Shown here piece after piece: positions 54,413-64,000 of a DNA stretch of 64,000 bases. This DNA is from Eriocheir sinensis. Its lineage: Eukaryota > Arthropoda > Malacostraca > Decapoda > Varunidae. The DNA lies in assembly GCF_024679095.1 (NCBI RefSeq), contig NC_066544.1, forward strand, positions 3,751,401-3,815,400, given 5' to 3'. The notes beneath the pieces were generated by a model that did not search any database, was not told the DNA's origin, and was given only the letters and a program-made list of their open reading frames with translations. Numbering within the stretch: position 1 is the first letter of the stretch; each line of letters starts with the position of its first letter. A program made the position numbers and the translations under genes.

Positions 54413-54737
54413 GTAAAATATATAAAAAAAAAATAGAGTTTTGTCTTGGTGGAAATATAGTCTTACCATTACCCTATTGAATGAACTTATCCAATTGGAA
54501 ATGTCCTTTATAGGTTATCAGACTTTTAACCAAAAATGCCAATAACTTACATTTCGAGAAATCATCGTTTTTACATTTCGTTACCATAATATGTTTGATA
54601 TGCTATTTCTGCAATGTATTTTTTATTCTACAGATATTTCTGAGTTATGGTACCTGGTCCCCTCCCTTTCAAAGGATATTATACACTCGATGGTGTGGGT
54701 ATCATGGGGCACCACCCCACTCATTGTAGATAGGTTT
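54413..54737. other. Unassigned stretch between two transposase relics
   Basis: AT-rich with an A run at about 54422-54433; nothing recognised. Confidence 0.4.
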
Positions 54738-55400
54738 TTACTCAGAAGCCTCCAGGCTTGTAATGTTTTCTGCTGCCTTGCTGGCTGGCTTTCTTGTCTT
54801 TTTCTTCTTCCTCTTCTCGTTTTTGGTTCTGCTTGTCCTCTTTTCCTTCCGCTCAAGAGAATCTATGAAGTTGGAGGACCTCTTGAACCCAAGCGAGGTC
54901 AGGAGGTTGGCTTCATTGTGCCCAAAGTTATGCTTCAGGATTGTGACCAGGGACACTAAGACAGTACTATGTAGGCCACAGAATTTGTCTTTTGAAGCCT
55001 TCCTCCAGACCTTTCCGTGTATGCTCTCATTTATGTTTTGTGTCCTCCCATTCAGGCACTTCTCCAGCAGCTCTGGTCTTGTGAGGTCACGGTACACCGT
55101 CCTGATGAGGCTGAGGTTGTCGTATGATATGTGGGACAAGTAAATCCTCTTGTCAGTGTGTGGTGCTGGTCTCTCCCCTTTTGCCAGGCTTCTCTGCACC
55201 CAACACCATGAGGATTGACTCTTGGGGCACAGCCGATGTTATTAATTTTTGGTGGCAGTGTGGTGATAATAGCTGATCATTATCGCTGACTTCATGCTAT
55301 CGACAGTCTCATGCTTGTCTCTGACAGCCTTTGTGTAGTATGAGGAGACCTTGTCAATAACTTCGTCAGTCAGCTGCTTTGCAGCTGACAGTGAGATAGT
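54738..55400 (-). pseudogene. Mutator-like transposase C-terminal fragment
   Basis: The minus strand from about 55400 reads AAKQLTDEVIDKVSSYYTKA, VRDKHETVDSMKSAIMISYY, then CPKSQSSWCWVQRSLAKGER. After two stops it continues LTRPELLEKCLNGRTQNINE, then SIHGKVWRKASKDKFCGL. The C-L-x-G-x-T-Q-N-x-N-E-S block and the preceding C-P-x-x-x-x-S-W-C are characteristic of a widespread animal Mutator-like transposase family. The C-terminus is Lys/Arg-rich. Only the C-terminal half is present, with two in-frame stops. Confidence 0.7.
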
Positions 55401-55769
55401 GTTAGATAATGACTAATTTCCATTGGAAACAGGCATCGTACCGCTAAGATATTTTAAAACCATGAAGATATACCAAAGTAGAAATGCGAAAAACAGAAAA
55501 TCGAAATTTAAGGGGATATTTCCTATTCTTGGCTCAAACGCGCCTCTTAATTCATGGTCAAATATTTTAGTTATTCTAACATTTTTTTGGGGGGGCCCGG
55601 GCCATCTGGCTCCCCACCCCCGTATCCGCGCCTGCATATGCTTACAGCCGACGACACATTCCGTATTATAGTTGCAGCAGTCAGTTCTGTTCCCACTATC
55701 CGCATACACTCGAGATTTTCTGGGGGGGCGTAGATTTTTTTTTGGGCCCCCCTCCGTATCCGCCCCTGA
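55401..55769. other. Unassigned stretch with repeated C/G-rich tail
   Basis: Two similar pieces, 'tttttgggggg...gtatccgcgcctgc' near 55580-55635 and 'ttttttttgggc...gtatccgcccctgac' near 55735-55770, suggest ends of short interspersed repeats. No gene. Confidence 0.4.
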
Positions 55770-56010
55770 CTCCCACAAGGCTTCACCTGGCGTTCCTATT
55801 GCAGCTATCCAGAAGGACGACTCACACCCAGTTGTGTGCAACTACTGCAACAAAAAGGGTCATACAGCACCGAACTGCTTTCAACGAAAGCGTGTCTTAA
55901 CGTTTTAACGATCTCAGTAACTCCGGTGCTCGATACAAGAAATCTTTTTCACCAAAGCGAGAGGGACATCAGACCGTCGCCCGCCCTCCTCCTCCGGTCA
56001 AAAAGATCGT
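55770..56010 (+). pseudogene. Retrotransposon Gag zinc-knuckle fragment
   Basis: The frame contains VVCNYCNKKGHTAPNCFQRK, a canonical C-x2-C-x4-H-x4-C nucleocapsid knuckle, followed by a stop. An isolated gag piece of an LTR retrotransposon; family not determinable. Confidence 0.65.
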
Positions 56011-56399
56011 CATTCGTCTGTTCATATTCTTGTATTCTAATTATACTCTCGGAAGCTTTTATGAAAAATACTTTTTGAAACACAAAAACAGTGCTTGTTG
56101 GGGAAGATGCTGGCTATCAACTGTACGTGAGTGGGGATGTTCTATTATTGTCAAGGAGTACAAAGTTCTCAAGTAGCTGTGAACCATTGTGTCACAGCTA
56201 CTAGGTGTTTCCTTTGGAATACCCAAAGCAAATACAGAGGACTGTGTTATTCTTGGAAAAATACATCTTCCAGAATACCACATGTACAGTACCAGCCACT
56301 ATTGCTACATGGGCAAAAAGGTTAAATTTGTATTATTAGTTTAGGAAATGCCTTTGTCCATATATGAACATGATTCAGATTTTTTTTGTGTGTGTGTAT

Positions 56400-57530
56400 T
56401 TACCTATTTGTAGTCTTCTGGGCCCGAGCTAAGCTCTAATAGTCCCGTCTCCATATCTACATTTATCCAGCCTTTCCTTCATTTGTTGGACACTGCTCGA
56501 CTCCACCGAGACTATCCACCTCATCAAACTTATTAACCAACTTAAACAGCGTGATCAGATCACCTTTCTCCCTTCCTTGTTCTAGTGTTGTCAAGCTTGT
56601 TTATGTGCTTTTCTGGGGATAGCGTGTTTTGCATCGCTACTCCCAAATATTTTTCTTCATGTACCACCTTTAAGTTTTCTTCTCCCATCCGGTATGTTTT
56701 CCTTGGTCTTTTTTTCTACTTTTTCCCATTTCCATAATATGGCACTTGTTTGCACTAAATTCCATCTCCCATAATTGGCCGGGCCCAAGCTAAGCTATAA
56801 TAGTACCGTCTCCATATCTACATTTATCCAGTCTTTCATTCATTTGTTGGACACTCTTCGCCTCCACCACCTCTTCCCGCAAGTTGTTCCATGTGTCAAC
56901 ACTTCTATGTGGAAACCTATACTTTATTAAGTTCACTATTTCAACCCTTACACTGGTAAACTCTGGACAGCCTTCCTTCGTCTGCATTTTCTAATGCCTA
57001 TGACTTGACCTCCTTCAAGAAGTGTATCAAGACGCCTCTCCACCCGAAATTGACCTCTGTTTTGGCTGCTCTATACTTTTGTCTATTATAGGAGCGGTGA
57101 GTAGCGGGCTTTTTTTCTACACTTTTTATTGCCCTTGAGCCGTCTCCTTTGGTGTAATAAAAAAAAAGGTTCCTTTATTTAGTTTCTTCCCATATCCTCT
57201 CGGCACCTGCGTTCTCGCAGTTAATAAAAGATCATCTCTATCCACCTCATCAAAATTATTTACCAACTTGTACAGCGTGATCAGATCTCCTCTCTTCCTT
57301 CTTTGGTCCAGTGTCGTCAAGTCCATCTGCTTCAGTCTGTCTTCATACGTCATATTCGAAAGTTCTGGGACCATTTTAGTTGAAATTCTCTATCATTTCC
57401 AACTTTCTGATATCCTTTTTTTTGTGAGGCGACCACACAACTGCATCATATTCAAGTTTTGGTCTTATCATTGTTGTTATTATTTTCTTCATCATTTCTT
57501 TGTCCACAAAATGGAATGATACCCTTATAT
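56400..57530 (-). mobile_element. CR1-like LINE 3' end, with internal insertion
   Basis: The minus strand from 57374 reads SNMTYEDRLKQMDLTTLDQR and RKRGDLITLYKLVNNFDEVD. It resumes after the insertion at 56946 with VRVEIVNLIKYRFPHRSVDT and WNNLREEVVEAKSVQQMNER, and ends in the 3' UTR. A second overlapping copy of the same 3' region (with 'catatctacatttatccagc') lies at 56400-56600. Interrupted by a family J tail. Confidence 0.75.
56946..57165 (+). mobile_element. Family J LINE 3' end inserted in CR1-like LINE
   Basis: 'acactggtaaactctggaca', 'aagtgtatcaagacgcctct' and 'gagcggtgagtagcgggct' match the J 3' end at 10830-11060. It ends in an A run at 57157-57165. It splits the CR1-like coding region. 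Confidence 0.8.
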
Positions 57531-58889
57531 TTTGCTGCATTCCGTGTGCGTGTGTGTGTGTGTGTTTGTTTGCTTTAACTAATACTCTTCAAGGAAGTTA
57601 GTTTCATGTCTTAATTAATGGAATGGGTAAAAGGGGTCGTTCAATATATGTTTATATTCATTTCACACCTTTCATTAAACTCGTGTAAACATCGTCATCA
57701 TGATCCAAATCCATTATATGGATGATCAGATGCGAAATTTTGGATAATATTTAATTCAGAATCACACAAACTTGAGCATCCTTATCTAAGAGATTAGTTT
57801 ATTCATAAAAAAATAGCTTGTATATAATCATTCAAAAGTAGCCTAAGAATTCTGGCTTTAACAACCGCCAGCTTAGTCTCCTGCTATGTGATGTGAATGT
57901 TGTCATTTGATAAATCAAATACTGGTCAGATTGTAAGCCGTTTTTTGTGTTATTTTTAAGGTGGTTTGTATTAAGTGTTAGTTTAAAGGCGCGAACTGTT
58001 ATCTCACTCGTTACAGGGCCGGTGTTACCGTTGCCTGCTTCACAAGTTGGTTGTAATAGGTGAGATAACACAATAGCCTTTAGTTAAGTGGGGTAGATGA
58101 TGTGTGGCCGAGCGGAAGCCGTTAAGTTCACTTTAGTTCACTTAGTTCACGCTCTCTCTGGGACATTAAAAGGTGTGTGTTTTTTGGTATAAAAATGGTA
58201 TTGACAATTTTACACAATAGTTACAAAGTTTATGTGAGCGGTCAGTAGCACAAAACGAAAAGCAAGCCACCCCCAGCGCGGAGCGGAGGAGCTCCGCCCG
58301 CTACCCGTCTTCTTCTCTTTCTCTTTTTGGCGCTGCTCGCTCGTTTTATTTGCTTGCTGGTTCGCCTGTGATGACTTGCCGGAACTTACAACGTTCCGGT
58401 GCTGATGAGTGCTGATTTAGCGTCAACCCAGCGTCTGTTGCCACGATCATAAGCACCTACGTGTCCCCTAACATCCTGTGGTAACACTGAGCTTGTGTTT
58501 CGACACACTGCACATCAAATTTATGTGCTGTCAGCATGGCTGTAAATATGTATTTCTTATGTCACTTCAACAGTCATTTTGCATGGCGATAGTGGTGCCT
58601 TATGTGAAAAGGAGTGGATACAGTACTATCTAATCCATAGATAGGTAATCCATTACATTTTATAATATTGCAATGATTTTAGTTGTCTATACATCAAGTT
58701 GTTAAACCAAGAAGAGATGTACAAGTGTCGAGGAGAAACGAAGAATGAAAGCAGAGGTACTATCGGCTCGACTCGTAGCCGGTGCACCATTGAGTGAAAA
58801 AACGAATATGCTTGGCCGATGAGTTTATTCTCCCCGGGGCGCTTAATCCGCAGGTAGCCGTGGGGAGAACCTAAGTGTGCTGAGGGACC
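57531..58889. other. Unassigned stretch
   Basis: Short GT run at 57546-57565, and a 'gttcacttta gttcactta' repeat near 58128-58150. I recognise no gene. Confidence 0.45.
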
Positions 58890-60035
58890 CCATGCTTAAG
58901 AATTTTTATAACAGGCATGAAAGAGTCAGAGGGGGGATGAGTAGGAGGAATATGCCCAGAATCACCCAGGGTGGAGTTCTTACAGAAAGTTTGAGCGAAG
59001 AGTTCAGTCTTAGAGATAGATGAGACGGCAGTACTCCCGTCAGGGTTAAGGAGAGGAGGGAAAGAGGAAGAAGTGAAATTGGTGGAGATATTTTTGGCTA
59101 GGTGCCAGAAGTCACGGGAAGAATTAGAAGCGAGGTGTTGACATTTTCTATTGATGAAAGAGGTTTTGGTAAGTCGGATAATAGATTTGGAACGATTCCG
59201 GGCTGAAATGTAAAGTTCATGGTTAAAAGGAGTGCGAAGGCTCTGGAGCCTATTGTGAGATGCCTCTCTATCTTTAATATCACGAGAACAAGCATGATTA
59301 AAAAACAAGGCTTTTTACCATGAGGAGTAGAGAAAGAACGTGGAATGTATGCCTCCATTTCAGAGACAATTACCTCTGTGATGCGCTGGGCACACACAAA
59401 GGGGTCTCTCTCCTGGAAGGAGCAATCATTCCACGGGAAATCGGAAAAGTACATCCTCAGGTCGTCCCACTGAGCTGAGGCAAATGCAAAACATCGCCTC
59501 TTCGGTGGGTCCAGAGGATGAACAGGAGCGATAGGACAGGATACAGAAATAAGAGAGAGAACAGTTTGACAGAGTAAGCAGAAGGATTAGAGGTAATGAA
59601 GAGGTCTATAATGTTGGGCCTGTCTCCAAGACGGTCGGGAATACGAGTAGGGTGCTGAACCAACTGCTCTAGATCGTTGAGGAGAGCAAAGTTGTAGGCT
59701 TGTTCACCAGGCTGGTCAGTGAAAGAGGATGAAAGCCAAAGCTGGTGGTGAACATTGAAATCTCCCAAGATGGAGATTTCAGCGAAGGGAGAGTGAGTCA
59801 AGATGTGCTCCACTTTAGAGTTCAAATAGTCAAAGAATTTTACATAATTAGTAGAGTTAGGTGAGAGATACACAGCACACATGTATTTAGTAATAGAATA
59901 ACAATGAAGTCTTAGCCAGATGGTGGAAAATTCAAGAGTCAAGGTCGTGGGCACGAGAGCAAGTGATGTCGTTGCGTACGTAGGCGCAACATCCAGCTTT
60001 GGAATGAAATTTTGGATACTTTTCCCCTCTCAAAT
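58890..60035 (-). pseudogene. Family J LINE 5' segment (endonuclease to RT start), inverted
   Basis: The minus strand starts near 60035 with endonuclease sequence: [40 protein letters not shown], then [40 protein letters not shown] and [18 protein letters not shown]. The linker (WNDCSFQERDPFVCAQRITE) follows, to MPVIKILKH at about 58890. This is the only copy of the family J endonuclease in the window. Frameshifts occur after 59454. Confidence 0.8.
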
Positions 60036-60617
60036 GCTGTCCATATATAGGGGCCTTGTCCGCCCTCGTATGGAGTACGCATATCTTGAGGGGGAGTAGG
60101 GCTCCAAACACACAGCTGTGCTAGAGAGAGTGGAGACATGGGGAGTGGATGAAGCTTCGTCTCATCAACTCTCTCTTACTAGCAGTCTTCTACCTCTTTA
60201 ATTCCGCCGCTGTGTTGCATCTCTTTCTATCTTCTGTCGATATTATCATGCTAACTGCTCTTCTGAACATGCTAATTGCATGCCTCTTCCTCCTCCCGCG
60301 ATCACGCTGCACACGACTTTATACTCTTGCTCATCCCTGTTTTATCCTAATTCCTTATGCAAGAGTTAACCAGCACCTTCATTCTTTAATCCCTTTCTCT
60401 GGTTAACTTTGGAACATCCTTCCTTCGTCAGTATTTCCTTCTGCCTACGACCTGAACTATTTCAAGAGAAGAGTATGTAGACTTCTCCACTTGAAATTTT
60501 CCTCTCCGTTGGCTTTTCGTTCTTTCCTTCTGCCTGAGCAGCGTTTAGCGGGCTTTTTTGTTTATGATTATTTTGTTTTTTGCCCTTGAAATGTCTCTCT
60601 TGCTTTAAAAAAAAGTT
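60036..60617 (+). pseudogene. Family J LINE 3' segment joined to the inverted 5' segment
   Basis: From 'tccatatataggggccttgt' the plus strand matches the J C-terminal region at 10488-11058 (YARVNQHLHSLIPFSG etc.), ending in a 3' UTR and an A run at 60607-60615. The core RT (from after MPVIKIL to before LSIYRGL) is missing at the junction. The geometry is that of twin priming. Confidence 0.8.
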
Positions 60618-60777
60618 GTGGTAGTAGTAGAAGAGATAGAAGCAGTATATGTAGCCGTAGAAGTGTGGTAGTACAAGTATTAGCAGTATTGGTTAGTAAT
60701 ATGCGCTTCGAAATCGTGTAAAAATGTCGGATGGTTATCTGTGATCGCCCCAAGGAAGTCAATATTTTATGCATGTA

Positions 60778-60792
60778 CTCTGTGTGTGTGTT

Positions 60793-60862
<70 letters not shown>
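60778..60862. repeat. (GT)n(GC)n microsatellite
   Basis: GT run at 60781-60850 followed by a short GC run. Confidence 0.95.
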
Positions 60863-60863
<1 letters not shown>

Positions 60864-61148
60864 GAGGGCATTTGTATAAAAGAGGGGTTTTCGTCCAGGT
60901 GTTACGAAAGATTTACTGGCATAAAAAAATAACAGGTCTTTGAGTGAATGCTTTAAGTGGTGACCTTGACTCGAGACAAACAAGCTGAAGCCATGAAAGT
61001 AAGCCTCGTAAATCCTTGAAGCAGCGAGAGTAAATGCGGAAAGAATGAATTCGTGAGGGAGTGAAAGAGCCTTTCCAGTTTGAAGTGGATGAACTTCCTT
61101 GAAACCTACCTTGAAACTTCATTACTCTCTCTCCTCCTCTTTTTTTTT

Positions 61149-61149
<1 letters not shown>

Positions 61150-61241
<92 letters not shown>

Positions 61242-61335
61242 CTCCCTCTCTCTCTCTCTCTCTGCCTCTCCCTCTCTCTATTTCTCCTCTCACTCTCATT
61301 CCATCTCTTCCTCTCCCTCTCTCCTTCTTCTTTAT

Positions 61336-61429
<94 letters not shown>

Positions 61430-61430
61430 G
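61150..61430. repeat. (CT)n microsatellite with interruption
   Basis: Two long CT/TC blocks separated by a C/T-rich degenerate stretch at about 61237-61340. It abuts a CR1-like LINE at 61436. Poly-Ser/Leu frames are artefacts. Confidence 0.95.
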
Positions 61431-61435
61431 AGAAG

Positions 61436-62757
61436 CGAATTAACACTAATAAAAACCTACCTTGGTTTGATAGCGAAATTAAACACTCAGTCAAGGAGAG
61501 AAAATTGTTTACAGGTTAAAGAAAAGAACAAACGCCCGAAAACATTATACTTTATCATGATGCCAGGCGACGAATAAAAATAATTAGTAAGTAAGGCAAA
61601 GCGTATATATGAAGAAAATATTGCCGCCAACTGTAAAACTAATCCGAAATCCTTCTCCAGTTACATAAACAACAGAAAGGCGATCAGAAGTGGAATTGGA
61701 CCTTTAATAAACAGCGACGATGCACTAATGACTGACAGCCAACACATTGCAAACCTCTTAAACAATTACTTTTCCTCGGTGTTTAATACTAAGTCTTCCT
61801 CCCACTACCAACAACACCAGAACTAATGTAAATCTCGAGCATGCATTGCCTAATTTAGAAATAACAACCGATGAAATCCTTAAAGCTCTCCATTCACTCA
61901 AAACAAATAAAAGTCCCGGACCCGACAAAGTATATCTTATACTGCATAAAGAAACACAGAGCGAAATACTCTCCTCCTTCACAACCGTATTCGATATGTC
62001 CTTGCGACAAGGCATCGTCCCTTCGGATTGGAAAAAGGCTAACGTGACACCGATTTTTAAGAAAGGAGACAAAAAAAATACCAGGCAATTACAGACCCAT
62101 TAGTCTAACTTCAATTGTAGGTAAGCTACTTGAGAGCATAATTAGATACAAAATTGTGAGTTACCTCGAAAGCCACTCATTAATTGGGGATTCACAACAT
62201 GGCTTCCGTAGCAAAAGATTCTGCCCATCAAACCTATTGACCTTTTGTAACGACCTCTTCTCAGTTTATGATGTAACCAAATCATTGGACGTAGTCTATC
62301 TTGAATTCCAGAAAGCGTTTGATAAAGTCCCACATCATAAATTACTTTGTAAATTAAAGCAAACAGGTATTGACGGTCAAGTAAACCAATGGATCGCGAA
62401 TTGGTTGAGCAACAGATAACAAAGAGTGGTGATTGACGGATTTAACTCAAGAGTGGGCACCGGTCACTAGTGGCGTCCCTCAGGACTCGGTTTTAGGCCC
62501 ACTGCTCTTCATTATTTTCATCAACGATGTGGATGTTGGACTCAATAATCGCATTAGTAAATTTGCAGACGACACAAAGATTGGTAACTCGGTTCTCACT
62601 GACCTCCACACACCCGGAAGGCGAAACAACACCCAACTACATAAGATCCGGTACCCATTCACTGATGGATGGACATGCAGTCAGCACGGTGACTGCACAT
62701 CCATCTCCACTCCGCGAGAAAATCTAACCTATGATATTTTTGTTTAGAGGCGAGCAC
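61436..62757 (+). mobile_element. CR1-like LINE, linker to RT catalytic domain
   Basis: The plus strand carries the linker (KPWFDSEIKHSVKERNKLYR; SYINNRKAIRSGIGPLINSD) and the RT start (EITTDEILKALHSLKTNKSP, then GPDKVY; SDWKKANVTPIFKKGDKK). After a frame change it reads [76 protein letters not shown] and [17 protein letters not shown]. Frame changes occur at about 62080, 62420 and 62620. The usual Gln-Gly of the B box reads Gln-Asp. The thumb region is absent. Confidence 0.85.
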
Positions 62758-62851
62758 GCAAACCATTACAACACTGAGCTCAGTGTGTGTGTGTCAGCTT
62801 GTACCCTGAGGTCGTAAGCAATTAATTGCGGCTACATTTGATGGTTCGTGG

Positions 62852-62889
<38 letters not shown>

Positions 62890-64000
62890 AACAAACACAC
62901 AGACAGGTAGATAGATAGATAGATATTTATTGACCAAATTATAAAGTATAAAAAAATATTACATAACCTTAAAACATAACATTAGCCTCATCATTAAACA
63001 TTAGGTAACTTACCGTAATAAACATTAACTATCACCAGGTTATAACTGCAGTCCACAATATATGCTAAATACATAAAGGATTATGACCTTGACCATATCT
63101 ACTTGTAGGTACTCACAAACTCATGAATAATCTTACAAAGCGTTTCAGGAGAAGAATGAGAAAATAACTCGTTCATCAGCGTTTAATGTCACTTATTTTC
63201 ACCTGTCCAGTTTACAGCTCTCCATAACTCCAAATCACCTTTGTTGTCAAGCAATCTTTCCCACTTTTCTGAAGTAGTTTCTCCATGCACTTTATGAGGT
63301 TCCCGCCTGCTACAAGGCATACAGTCATACAAGTTGTATATAATAGTTTTGATCACTTGCTCGAAATTGTTTATCTAGCTGGGTTGGTCTACTGACTAGC
63401 TAAGTTACTCATAACTATTTCTTCATCTATTTCATTCTAATGTTCAGGTTTGTTAATATGATTATTCCGGCCAGAATAACTGCATTATACAGCATGATCA
63501 CCCAAATGATTGATTGGCACGGGTACACAGACTTTCCATATCCACGCCAGTCGAAGTCATAGTCATAGCAATAGGCATGCGGTCCGACGGTAAACACTTC
63601 CTCTGAATGAGAATTCTGTCACCCTGCTCAACACGGAGTGACTCTATTCACATGTATCCAATTCGGAGATCCACTCTTTACCCTTTTTATAGGTCTTGAG
63701 TAGTAACAAATGTACGGAAGTGGGGGGGACTGGAAGTGGGGGGACTGGAAGTGGGGTTGGGGGTCAGCGGTCAGCAGGGGTTACAGGAGTGGGGTAATTT
63801 GGAAGTGGGGGGACTGGAAGTGGGGTTGGGGGGTCAGCGGTCAGCAGGGGGTTACGGAAGAGGGGTATCTGGACCCCTAGCCCCACACACCACCATCTCT
63901 TTTACCTTCCCCCCCTCACCCCTCTCGGACTAGCGTACGGAAGCAGGAGAGGAGTGACAGGGTGCCAGCAGGGAGGGGGGGGTGACGGGAGAAGGGGTAC
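62758..64000. other. Unassigned end region with microsatellites and G-rich tandem repeat
   Basis: (CA)n at 62856-62885, (GATA)n at about 62908-62923, and a G-rich block repeated twice in tandem (gactggaagtggggttgggg ... gtcagcggtcagcagggg) at about 63728-63858. No gene recognised. Confidence 0.55.

Noticed and set aside
61080..61577. Ser/Leu-rich open frames of up to 193 codons
   Set aside because: Translation of the (CT)n microsatellite.

Overview
The window is eukaryotic, repeat-dominated DNA, most probably from an arthropod and best matching decapod crustacean genomes. The reasons are long di- and trinucleotide microsatellites, tRNA-derived SINEs, several LINE clades in many decayed copies, and an LTR retrovirus-like element with an insect-baculovirus-type envelope. 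Species assignment is inference. I recognise no host gene: every coding stretch I can name belongs to a mobile element, and nearly all are broken by stops, frameshifts or truncation.

Layout. 1-6.9 kb: SINE copies, CR1-like LINE relics, a small PIF/Harbinger element and microsatellites. 6.9-11.6 kb: copies of one poly-A-tailed Jockey-like LINE ('family J'), one inserted head-on into another. 11.6-12.2 kb: tail of a CR1-like LINE. 12.24-21.25 kb: an almost full-length Ty3/Gypsy-type endogenous retrovirus ('ERV') with LTRs, gag, protease/RT/RNase H, integrase and a fusion-protein-like env. 21.25-26.6 kb: three tandem, 5'-truncated copies of a LINE encoding an RT plus a CCHC/restriction-like endonuclease, each bounded by (ACT)n microsatellite; one holds a palindromic MITE. 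26.8-31 kb: CR1-like LINE tail, a 27-bp minisatellite, an unassigned GC-rich block, and the gag/minisatellite/LTR end of an LTR element ('LTR3'). 31-33.6 kb: a palindromic MITE next to a PIF/Harbinger transposon. 33.6-38.8 kb: LINE endonuclease relics, a hAT-like fragment and AT-rich unassigned DNA. 38.8-45.5 kb: a palindromic MITE and a nearly complete RNase-H-bearing I-type LINE. 46.9-50.7 kb: a nest made of an LTR element ('LTR2'), into which a second ERV copy inserted, into whose env a 673-bp miniature LTR-like element inserted. 51.2-53.1 kb: a second LTR3 copy with a 42-bp tandem array. 53-56 kb: hAT, Mutator-like and gag relics. 56.4-62.8 kb: CR1-like and J-family LINE copies, one with twin-priming architecture. 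The rest is microsatellite and unassigned DNA.

The most unusual items are: (i) the miniature element at 48602-49274, whose 237-bp terminal repeats contain a tRNA-like Pol III promoter, with TG...CA ends, a 4-bp target duplication, PBS- and PPT-like sites, and an empty site in the paralogous env at about 20030; (ii) the consistent association of the endonuclease-type LINE with (ACT)n; (iii) the env-bearing ERV, whose two LTRs belong to different subfamilies. All calls are by eye; no database search was possible.
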